Assembly (NCBI GenBank): GCA_013398295.1
Contig: VZSF01009945.1
Location: forward strand, 372,001 to 436,000
Length of the DNA: 64,000 bases
Direction of reading: 5' to 3'
Source: Chionis minor
Taxonomy: Eukaryota > Chordata > Aves > Charadriiformes > Chionididae
This document shows positions 53,401-64,000 of this stretch, in pieces. The position numbers and the translations under genes are program-made. Every line of letters starts with the position of its first letter. Position 1 is the stretch's first letter. A model generated the notes under the pieces. The model had not been told where the DNA came from. It worked only from the letters and a program-made list of their open reading frames with translations, and did no database searches.

Positions 53401-56400
53401 CCAGTTTTCAGTCAATGAATCAAAACAAAACACTTCACCCTGGTTGTCAGTTATTTCCCATTTTCAGCTCTGCTGCCATGATTGTGCTCTCTAAACAAGC
53501 ACGATAAACCCAACCACTTTTTTATTCTAACGATCATCCAAACCAAAAATATTTAATAGCGAGGTTTAGGCAAAACTACTGAGCTGTTAATATACCTCTT
53601 CTGAATCTAATACGCTTGCAGTACACAATGCAATCTAGGCTGCCTGTAAAGGATGAAAAAGATGTGTTGCTATGGAAACAGGAAGGCACATGTTTTGGTT
53701 GCTCATCCCTGAAGAGCTGCCCCACTGATATCTTTAAAGCCTGATAATAAAAATTTAATCAATAATTAGAATAAAGTGAATTTCACCACCTCCTGTTTGA
53801 CACCAGAATCTTGGTTCAGACATCGTCAAGCTCTTTTAATGTTCCCTGCATCCAACCATACCCTACAGCATTGAGAATGAATTTATGCACAAATATGTCA
53901 ACGTGCACTTATCTAGTTCAGCTACTTAAAATGACTATTCTACCCAGCAATAGATACCAGCTTCCCAATTTAAACTCTTTTGCATGTAAGAATGTGCTTT
54001 TTAATTTATTAATTGATGTGCTACACCTTCCCCTTCAAAAAAAAACCCCAGCCCAAACAACAACACAAATCAACTCTTTGGTTATTACTGCCTTAAGGCC
54101 ATCGACAAGGAATATGCCCACTGAGAATGCAACAATTACCCCAGTACTGGAGATATCACTCACCAACTCTCCTAAATATCTGCTGCTTCCTAGGAATGAT
54201 AGCTTCCATCTTACCATGATTTACCTGCAGACAGATCTTCCAAAACTCTGGGGCATATGAAAACAAAATGCATTTCCAGACAGCCAAACAGAAAACAGAC
54301 CAAGCTATTTACTGGCAAAACTCCACTTGTTTCACCATTATAATAGCAGAGAATCCAAACATGCAGCCGTTATTTACCTGTACGGTTAACTATGTTGGTA
54401 CATCTATTTATCTATTTTACACTGGGAAATCAATAAGCAAGACTTTGTTAATGATATTTACTAATCTATGAACTCATTCTTTATAAATAACTAAGTATAG
54501 TCTTAAGACTATCAGAGCATGCTAATAAACAGTTAATAAGCTTTATATTCTGGATCACAAAATAGTAAAGCAAAGCTGAAAAGACAAGAAATCCATACTG
54601 TGAACAGAAGAGATGCATAACAGTTTGTGGGGGGTTTTATGTAGTCATACATTATAAATTATTCCTTTAAAAATTTCAATTAATTTCCATTAATGTGTAC
54701 AACGTTTCTGTGTTTCAGTATTCCTGGCAGAAGGACTCCAGTGGTCCATTCTGACAGGAAGAAAACCAAGTCACATACTTACCAACCATGAATCTTTACT
54801 GCGCTGAGATACTGAACCAGAATATTAGAAATGCCAATGTCAGATGAGATACAAGTGACAACAGCAGCAATATGTCATTTACAGAGGACACACTTAACTG
54901 GTTTCAGCTTCAGAGATTTAGAGTAGGGGTGATTTTCCACACTCTGCTCCCAGAACATGCCAGCACTTTCAAGAATGGCAGTCCCTCTGTTTGCTGGTAT
55001 ATGTGGGCTTGAAGTTTTCTAGAAAAACCCTGATGCTAATCCCCTGTTCAACTGTAACAGATTTTTAAGGTGTTTGTTATTTTTAAATTAAACTTGAAAT
55101 ACACTTATTTCCTCAAGAGGAGGAGCAACACTCCCATTTCCTTTTCCTGGCTTTCTAATTAATATGAAGACATAATAATTGCAGGCACAGCCCTCCCCCA
55201 AACCAAGATCCCGCTGTGTAGGCATTACGCACGAGCTCTATACAATGCTTCAGCTTGCAGCTGAAGTTGGAGATGTTTCCATTTTTCATGACAGCATTAA
55301 ACTATTTGAAAAAATCCAAAACCTTTTAGGACCAGCGTTTCCAAAAAGATAAGTAATTGCACTTTGCCCACCTTGGGAATGCTCAGCACATTCAGAAATC
55401 CATTTTGAAATTCTATTTTGTTTTTATAACGGAACATACAATATCAGATGAACAGTAAGTTAGGACAATTTACCTTTATAAATCTTTTTTAAGAGAGGCA
55501 AGAGAGGCTTATAAAAATGTATTCCATCAAAACTCTTCAGAATAAACATTTAGTTCTTGGTGGAATATATTTATCCAAAACTTAAAGGAACTATAACTGT
55601 TTTGATTTTTCCATCCTAAATAGTTTTAATTTTGAACATAGACTTATTTTTCATATATTGCTGAAAAGTCAGCATTTTTTCAAGGGAAGACAAAAATAAT
55701 AAAAAAGTTTTTTAAAAAAAAAATCTTGATTTTTTCCAGTTGCTTTCCTTTTCAACGCACATTTCTTCTCCTGAAGTATCTACTGTGACATTTAAAAGTA
55801 TTTATTTGCTTACAGCTAAACAGATGATATTTACTCACGTTACAAAATTTCTGTCATACAACTCTGGCATTATTTAACCACCTCATCCTTAGGAGACATC
55901 TTATACTAGGGACAACAGGTCAGGACAGAGTCACATGCTGTCTGGAAAGGCTCACACACAGTACACACATATTGTTCCTTCTCCAGTGACACACAAAAAG
56001 AAAAATTAAAACAATCGTTATCCAGTTTTATCAGCAGGGTAAAATACAACCAAATGTCTGAGTATTTTGCTAAATAGGTATGTTAATTTATCCCTTCAGC
56101 AATAAAAAAAGAGGACCTCAGCAATACAGTTCTCCTTGGCTCAGAGGGGTCAATAGGACAGCATTTCATTCCTGTTAGTTTTTAAGGGCTTGGCTGCTCC
56201 CTGGGCATCTGTGCTGACTAACAAACTACTTTCAAATGTCTTTCCGTCCAGGCACCTCTCTCCTAAGCGTCAGTCACAGTTATGAACCACAAAATAAATG
56301 CTTCAGATGCAACAGTGCTATCTCTGGCTTTCAACAGAAAATTTTGGAGAGAGCTTGCAGAAAACAGAGAATGACACGGTGACATTTGGAGTACGGTGTC

Positions 56401-58023
56401 CCCAGCCTCTCTTCCTCAGGAAGGCTTCCTTTTAGTCATGATACTTTAGCTACTTCATATAGTTTTTAGTGCCAGTGTCCAGCTTCACCACTCTCCTTTT
56501 TTTCACGTCTGCATTTTAAACCACACTTTTTGTTCAAAACTTTCATGGATCCCTGACAGGAACAGCTTCAGGACGTGGAATAATTCAGGCTGGACCTCTG
56601 GAGATCACCTGCCACACTACTCCTATGCCTTGGAATTACTGCACTGCTGTGATACACTTTGTACCAGGCCCTGTATGCAGAGGAATTGCAGCATGCAACT
56701 GGGTAATCTGAGGCAGCTTAACGTTTGCTCATCTCAGCCAAATTTCCCATTTTGCCAAACTTGTAGGATCTTGCTTTCCTTCCTCTAGCAATTCTCTGCA
56801 GACAACAATCCTCTTTCTTTGCTGAGAAATTCAATGTGACTCTGCAAAAAATCCTATGCACTAGCCAGCTCCCAAATTACATCATTTTCAAAGAGGGTTG
56901 GGTTTTCAGCTTTTTCTTTTTTTTTTTTTATTTTATTTAAAAAGCACATACAAAGCTAATTTCTGCAGATAAGAGTAAAATGTACCACGTGGGCCAGGCA
57001 GATTGGCTTTCTCATTGGACACTGAAGGGTTGCTATGATTCAGACACTATGCTTTAATATTTAAATTTCCACAAGCTACAGATACACTGATAAGAACAAA
57101 CGTCAGAAGGCTGATCTATTCTGAGATCCATGTCAGAAGAAGATCGACAACACACTTTGAAATCAGGTTCTGTTTCTGTTGGAATTTGACAGATTTCAGT
57201 CATTTGAGTAAGAAAAGATTGCCAAAGAGGAATCCAACAGCACAGTGCAGTTTTCAAGCGATCATGAGGAGACACTATACTGTCATTTCCTTTGTCCTTG
57301 GTGGAAAATGTAAGAAATAGCAAATTGCTTTATTTATACACATTGGGCCCTTCTGTCCTCATTTTTATTTTCAGAGTACTCTTTTTACACAGATTTACAT
57401 TTATCTAGTGCTTGAATTTTGCAATAGCACTATACCACTTAACTCTACCCAGGAAACTTACTCTGCAGTGGCTTTTTTGCCTTCTCTAAGATTTGGCAGA
57501 CCCAGCAAACAAGCTCCCTATAGTTGAGGGCATCAGAACCGTGAGGCCTGAATGTGTTTGGGTTTGGGGGTGGTTATTTTTCCTTTCTTTCTTCAGGAAA
57601 GAAGCATTTATGCTGATCCTGGTCTTCAACACTGCGTCCTGAACAGTGCGACAACTGGGGAAAACAAGATCTACAGTGTCAGCCACTTACACGTGTTCTC
57701 ACGTAGTCACCATCTGTTTGGTAGTCCCAGCAGTCAGCAGCTCGTATCACAAAAAGCACTGTCATATTAAACACCCTGCTGACACAGAGACCACAGAGTG
57801 AGGGACCAAGCCTGCTAGCTGCTGAGCCATCAGGTTACGGCCTCAAAATGTAACAGCAAAGAACCACTAAAAGAGAGTCCATCAAGGTCTTTTCCTTCTC
57901 TTCCTTTTCCCAGTTACAGGCTTCCCATCAATGATGAAACTGCAGCAGCTCATATAATATGCATTTGCTAAACAACTGCGATTTTACAAACTTGCAAGTC
58001 CACAAATGTCCCTTATTGCACAT

Positions 58024-58662
58024 TGTCACGGTTTGAGAAACCCACCACAGTTTATTGTCGTTAGACAATTATTTTATCACTGGATGACCCCTCCCCACCC
58101 AGGAAGGGGAATCAGGAAAAAACAAGGAAGCCCGGGGGCTGAAATATAAACAGATCTAATAGAATAAGACTAGATAACTAATAACACTAAAGAACCAATA
58201 TTGATCCCAATATCAATATAAAATATACAAGGATTATACTCAGCCAATTCTAACAGTAGGAAACTGTGCACTCCCAGCAGTGGACAGCAAATGTTGGACA
58301 CTGCAAGTGCTACAGCTTCAGGAGGAAGGGAAGGCCTCAGGGATCCAGCATCCAGGCAAAAAGTTTTCTCAATCACCGCCACTAAGGGAGAGAGCTCTTC
58401 ACAGCAAACTTCCTAATTTATATTGAATGTGATGTTCATGGCATGAAATCATCCTGTTGGCCAGCCTGGGTCAAGTGCCCAAGCCTCACTCCTCCTCGTC
58501 CCTGCACCTGGTGAGCTCAAAAAACACTAAGACCTTGAAACCCATGTACCATAGCTAGCTATAAGGTAAGTATTTTCATGAATTCAGACACTAATCTTCT
58601 AAAAGTGCAGTTTTCCCAAACATTAGAAGAGAAATTAGTCCCGTGTCACTCGAACCAGGACA
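58024..58662 (-). mobile_element. Solo LTR of an avian ERVL-type endogenous retrovirus
   Basis: About 639 bp bounded by TGTCACGGTTTGAG on the left and CGAACCAGGACA on the right, that is TG...CA termini. Internal landmarks match a widespread bird LTR family as I know it: CCCCTCCCCACCCAGGAAGG, a GGCTGAAATATAAACAGATC region, CTGTTGGCCAGCCTGGGTCA, and AAGTGCCCAAGC. The element reads on the minus strand, where a TATA-like AATATAAATTAGG lies in the middle. Flanks CACAT (58019-58023) and CATAT (58663-58667) may be a 5-bp target duplication with one change. No internal retroviral genes adjoin it, so it is a solo LTR left by recombination. It is old and diverged. Confidence 0.8.
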
Positions 58663-61600
58663 CATATGTTTGCAAGAATAAGTTTATGTTGAGAGAAAGA
58701 CAAAAAAATGTAGAAACAAAGGCTACACTCCTTGTCAAAACAAGCCATTTACCCTGTATTCAGTACGGCAACTAATTGTTAAGTGAGTCAACTGGAACTT
58801 GGGAACCATTCTGAATGGCCAAAAAGATTGCCTCCTGGGCTCTCACGGAGGAACGATCCAAACCTTTGCTGTATGGTAGGATGCAGCTTGCTTTCTCCAG
58901 ATCAACTGGCCTACGGACATGCGTGTGTGGAAGCTCTGGCCTTGGTACCCTGTCCATCCCTAAGGGCTTAAGCAACACAGTGGGCCCTTCATGACCGTAT
59001 TTCTCAAGCTCTGATCCTAAGAGAAAAAAAATCTCTGATGACCATCCTGTCAGCATGTGATCACAACATATGTACTCCCAATGAAGGACTTGGGACTGGC
59101 ACCTGCAAAACACCCTAACAAAAATTTCCCTTCAAATGGGAAGAACAAGCTTAAAAGGGAAAACCTGCTCACTCCTCCATATATACACACATACAAAATA
59201 GATATATAGGTTTAAATCAAAATATGGATTTATTAAATCATTATTCCTTAGTATAGCATCTTATTTACCTTTAAAAAAAAGAGAAATTCTTCACATATGC
59301 ATTATTTGTGACATTTTAGGCTTCTACTTGGAAATTTTATCATGTCAATTTGTTTCCCAGGAACAAGAGGGCCTGACAACCTCCAGCCTCACGCTTGAGT
59401 TAATCTTGCCAGCAGGGATGATTATGTAGCATTTGCATTCCATAACTCCTTTAAGCAGGTATGCAGATTTCTGCTTTTACAGAAATACACCAATTATTTT
59501 TATGCTATGTATACATACATCTTTTTTTCTAAGGCTAGTTCTAGAGCACTCAAATCTGCTCATAAAAGTAGAATGAAAATTTTCCTAGGCATGCAGTTCC
59601 TTTTCTAGCAACTATGTTTGATAGCTGAACTCTTCCCTTCTCTCTTTCCAGCTTTGTAAAAAGAGCCATGTAGCAGACTCTGCTCATTGGAGGTATCACC
59701 AAATGTAATGAGAATCTTGTTTCCCAAAAAAAGGCAGCCCAGCAACTCGCAGAAGTGTCAGCATGGAGACATAAGCTGGAAAAGCCTTCAAGATTGTCCT
59801 GTAAAGTTTTACATTTTGATCACTGAGTTCTTGGCTCTGACCACAATAGCAAACAGCTCATGCAGTCCCAATTTATTGTGACCTAAAGGTCATACCAGGA
59901 CAGTACTAATAGTATTTCTCTTTTGGTAGTATCAAAAGGACCCCTGCTAGGAATACCAGCGTCTGTCCTACCCTGTGTTCCCAATACCCCCCAGCAGAAT
60001 GCAACTGAGTAACGATGGCAAAAGATAGATCACTAGTAATTCAGAATCCACTTTCGTGTTACTACAGCAAGAAAGACACTGCACTTCACACTGATGCAAG
60101 GGCTGGGCTGCCAGGGGGCTCAGACCAGGCAGAGACCACCACAAGAACAGTGTTGTGTTTCTCCAGAGAACTGTCATGTGCTGTGTGAGATCTTTCACTG
60201 CTTTGTGCACTGGCCTGCCCTCCAGACATTGCTGCCATTCCCCTAACTTTCTTTTCTCAGGTAAACCCGAGCCTTGGTCTTGGATCTGCTTTTGAGGCTA
60301 CCCAGAGAGCACAAAGAAACATAATCTGAGATGGCCAAACCCAGAGGAGATAAAACAATCCAAGGGTAGGCAGACACATACAGGCACAAAAGGATTAGGG
60401 GCAGCCAGAGCAGCTTCACAATTAGACCTCCCTGGCTGGAGACAGACACGCACAGGACTGACAATGAGCAAGCAGAAGTTTAACAACATAATATCAGCTA
60501 AGAGCAGCAGCAGGAGACAAGCAGGCTTTCTTCACACTGCAGGGGATCAGAGATGATTCAGAAAACAGAGACAGATTCAATTTAATATAGTAAATTAGAG
60601 GGAAACTAAGAGAAAAATTGGGGTTAATCCGGTATGCACACGGCATTCTTATTGACAAACCAGTAGAAAACAAGATTTTTGCATTTCAGAGGTCTCCAGA
60701 AACAAGTGGCACCCAGAAGCTCAGCAGATGGCCTTGAAAAAATGGCCTGTTCACTTCAGAGCCCCAGTGGGAGCTGAGCCCTTTCAAAATAACTGGAACA
60801 GTCTCTAGCTATCAAGCAACAACCAGCAAAAGAGGTGAATTTGCTTTCACAGTATTTCCTCTGGTTCATTCCAAGTTTTCCCTGCTCATTTGTGTATCTT
60901 CAATTAAAATAACAATTCTTTTTTTCCTAACCAGCCTTGCAGTTAGCAGCAGGGGAGGAAAAGAATACAAACAAAAGCACTCAGTAATTCAGCCTCAGAA
61001 ATGCATCTGAATCTGCAGCTCCAGGGCTCTGACACAGCAGCACTGAACAACCCTGCTGCTTCCCTTGATGTTCAAGGACAGCGGCGTACATCAGTCTGTG
61101 CATTTGTATTCCCTGCCTCTGCATTGGCCTGGCCTTTCTCCTTGCTCCCCCAAGCACAGACATCATCTCATCATTGGAGAGATGACCTGTGAGCAAACTG
61201 CATTGCAGCCTGCATTAGCTGGGAACGGAGCCCGAGGTGGAGGAGACAACATGCAACAGAGCTACACAAACAACAGACATGTACAGCTCTTGACATGCCT
61301 GGATGTCAAGACAGACACCTTCCCTGCTGCAGCAGGGACTCACCAGCAGATGTGTAATATCGCTGCAATCTCCAGAAACACCCTTTATCTCTGCCATATA
61401 TGTAGTACCAAAGCGCAGGCCCATTTACTTTAAAAAAAAAAATAAAGAGAAAAACGGGTGCATTGGTAGCAAAATATTTTCCTGTGCTTACTGCAAATCT
61501 GGTATCTCTCACTGACCACAAATACAGAAAAGAAAGTATGTGGGAGAGAGAAGATAAGGCTTTGCTAACAGTCTAATTTTCACTTGGAAGTGAAGGGAGA

Positions 61601-64000
61601 CCTCATTGAGAAAAAAGGCAGAGGAGATAAATATAAGATGAGAGGTGGCGAAAAGGCATTCATAAAGGCCAAGAGGGAAAGGGGGAAGGAAATCAATCAC
61701 AAGTACAGACAAGATCAAATGGCAGCATACCAGTAACAGCCGTATTACCTTGGGAAAAAAAGCTGCAGGAGGAAGAGGCAGCACAACACCGTGCTGTGAG
61801 GAGTGCTGGTCTCCGCACCCGCTGCATAGGAGAGAGTTGTTCTTTCTCCATAGCAACAAGATACTTAAAAGCCAATCTGGAAACTGAAGACCAGATTAAA
61901 AACAAAACACAACATGTATCGATTTATTATCTCTATTTTAAGCCTCAGCTGTGAAGTACACAGGATAGCATTTGTTTAGCCTGAGGAAGCATCTTCACAG
62001 AAAGCTCTCTTCTCCTTTTATACCTCCCTGTCTCAGAACCAACCCTTGGTGTGGAGCAAATTGTGGCACTTACACATGCTCCCTACTCTTCGGTAATACC
62101 AAATGCATTAGGCACAACCACACCTTGCGGCAGGCTGAGATGCTCCCAGCTGAAGCCTACCAGCTGCTGCCTTTTGCAGGGACTGCAGGAAGGCATCAAT
62201 AACTCCCAACTTTTCTCACAGGACTTGGGGATGACAAAGTCTCAGCCTTTTGCTGCAAAAAGATACATAAAATAATAATAACAATAAAAAAAAAAAAAAC
62301 CTACCCCAAAACTTGCTGTTAAGTAGTTACCAGCTCAAGTCACTTTTTACAAGGGCTCAGAATATGCTCATATTCTGTCCTTGAAGTCTGCTTTTACCTG
62401 CTTGGAAACAGCTCTGCTAAGGTACCTGAATGACTTCAATAAAGCCACTATGCTGACTGCATTGGCAGAGCTCTGGAAACATTACAGACCTCGTCTCCTC
62501 CTCAAAGGCACCGATGGAGCCTGCATAGCAAATTCCAGAATGCACCAGGATTATTTAAGAAGCTCATCAAGGTTTGGGTGAATGGACCGTACTGAAAAAG
62601 CTGCAGGAACAGCGAGGGTTTCAGTCCTGGCTTTGGTTTAGCTTAGATGCTGAGATTAGTTTCCTCATGGAAGGGGGTAATTAAAAAAGCTATCAAGTCA
62701 CGGTTCCTTAACCACAAATATCACAGCTATGTTTTGGTAGTTAATTATTCCAAACAGCTAAAACTGCGTCTTTACATGCCAGCTCCAACCAAGAATCTCA
62801 ATAAAACAACAAACCTTCCATTACACCCTCCTCTGTTTTACTTCCCCAGCAATGAAAAGAGTTGAGGCAGACACGCTTACTCAGAATAATTATTGCCCAG
62901 TCCAGGTACCACTCAGTTAACTTGAAGATCTGCCGAGGGGAATTTCTACTCTTTTCCTGCAAAGAACAAGCGTGTAGCAGTGTTAGAGTTATCTAGAACA
63001 AGCACAGCTGAACACAACACAGAACGGCACTGTCTGTGCTCAGCTAGGAGTGCTCTACAAAAGCAAGACAAATAGGGGTAGTGCAAACAAGGCAACTCTC
63101 AGGCATTCAGCGTCTCTCAGGGCACGGCGTTGCAGGCTGCTGAGGACAGATCGGTGCAGAGAGGTAAAGTGTTTATGCAGCATCGAAGCAGGGACGCTTT
63201 TGTCCAGTGGAAGAACAAAAAACATGCTGAGGGTTTGGAAACACAAGCTTAAACTCCTAGCTGGCACTGAATACTGAAGAACTGGTGGGAATTGGGTATG
63301 ATGAGGCAAACTGAGCAAATGCAGAAAAGTTGTTGATTATATACAAGCATGCCAAAAATATGGTACGCTGTGCCAATTTTGTTTGTTTTAAAGCTTCCCT
63401 TCCACTGCAAAATGTCGTCTTATTGGAATGTCCAGAGAACTATGAGGAGGAAAGAAAAGCCTATTTAAGATTATCCAAAGACGTATTTCCAGTGTCTGCC
63501 ATGAAAGCCATCTTTTGAATTTCATATTAATATTAAACATAGCTCTAGCTTAGATTCACCCATGAGTCATAAGTTTAAAAAAAAAAAAGCACTGTACTCA
63601 GCAACTTTGCCTTGGCTCAGCACTATTATTTTACAGACTTCATCCATACATCTGCTAAATCAAGAACTCCAGAAAAATCTGATCCACATACACGAAACAT
63701 CCATCTGTCTAACCATTTCTTCTATGGCTAATGTATTTGAATGAATATTTTTTACTTAAAATACAGAAGTTTTCAAATCAGCCAATCCTTAGCCACCGTA
63801 TTTATTAGCAAAAAAATTCTTATGGATTTTGGTTTTTCCTTCTGCAACATTTTAGTCAAGAATAAAATATTAAATTTTAAGCCACTGACTCAATTTACTC
63901 TTACTTTTGAAAAAAAATTACTTTATGTGACTAGAAAAGATTTCTAAAAGAGCTCCACAGAAATGGTAAGAGTAATTTTCATCTGCATAGATTATGAAGA

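Larger units (their letters stand above)
36872..64000 (-). other. SERGEF: Probable last intron of SERGEF
   Basis: Everything to the right of the SERGEF terminal exon. I looked on the minus strand for the preceding RCC1 blades (motifs such as CGSEHN, WSGWTH, WGRxDYGQLG, WGSNxHGQL) and found none, so this appears to be a single intron of at least 27 kb. SERGEF introns are very long in mammals too. Contents seen: an ERVL-type solo LTR, a MIR relic, a duplicated 45-bp segment, a possible LTR-like block near 45.1-45.4 kb, simple repeats and a G-rich tract. The longer open frames (38761-39246, 49129-49605, 53811-54260) show no domains. Confidence 0.75.

Noticed and set aside
53811..54260. 149-codon open frame on the plus strand
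   Set aside because: Low-complexity composition (Thr, Asn, Leu, Pro) and no recognisable motif. It lies on the strand opposite to SERGEF inside its intron.
58772..59113. 113-codon minus-strand frame just right of the LTR, considered as retroviral or SERGEF coding
   Set aside because: It shows no protease, polymerase or RCC1 motifs and lies outside the LTR boundary.
36872..64000. Further SERGEF exons
   Set aside because: I searched the minus strand by eye for RCC1-blade motifs expected upstream (CGSEHN, WSGWTH, WGRxDYGQLG, WGSNxHGQL) and found none. A translated search could still reveal a short exon that I missed.

Overview
This is a window of vertebrate nuclear DNA, most probably from a bird. 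Two CR1 LINE 3' ends (5998-6155 and 15697-15810), a solo ERVL-type LTR of a family common in birds (58024-58662), and worn MIR/CORE-SINE relics all point that way. The background is AT-rich, has few CpGs, and lacks bacterial-style gene packing. More than 97% of the window is intron or intergenic. Almost every other short open frame looks like chance.

Two genes can be recognised, in convergent orientation. On the + strand lies the 3' part of KCNC1, encoding the Kv3.1 voltage-gated potassium channel. Intron 1 covers 1-7734. The large channel-core exon is 7735-8668 (S1 to S6, pore, start of the C-terminus). Intron 2 is about 14.6 kb. A C-terminal exon is 23269-23457. Two alternative terminal coding exons follow: 25384-25520 and 26203-26267. 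Exon 1 (N-terminus and T1 tetramerisation domain) lies outside the window to the left. On the - strand, 36705-36871 is the terminal coding exon of SERGEF (DelGEF), an RCC1-repeat protein. From 36872 to the right edge I find no further SERGEF exon, so this is probably its last intron. KCNC1 and SERGEF are also convergent neighbours on human 11p15.1, so the synteny supports both calls.

The most interesting feature is the 3' end of KCNC1. Four C-termini can be read from junctions that all share phase 1: read-through after exon 2 (Kv3.1a tail, stop at 8698-8700); exon 3 to 26203 (Kv3.1b tail); exon 3 to a third exon at 25384 whose peptide resembles the C-terminus of the paralogues Kv3.2/Kv3.3 and ends in a PDZ-ligand-like S-I-L; and intron 3 retention, which adds Gly-Met and stops. 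The third exon is not part of the two classically described Kv3.1 isoforms. It is the best candidate here for something little described, although gene-prediction databases may already hold it.

The rest is ordinary non-coding sequence: repeats, simple-sequence tracts, a few palindromes, one 48-bp assembly gap and some possible regulatory motifs, listed with low confidence where they rest on pattern alone. I found no CRISPR, phage, operon or other microbial system.
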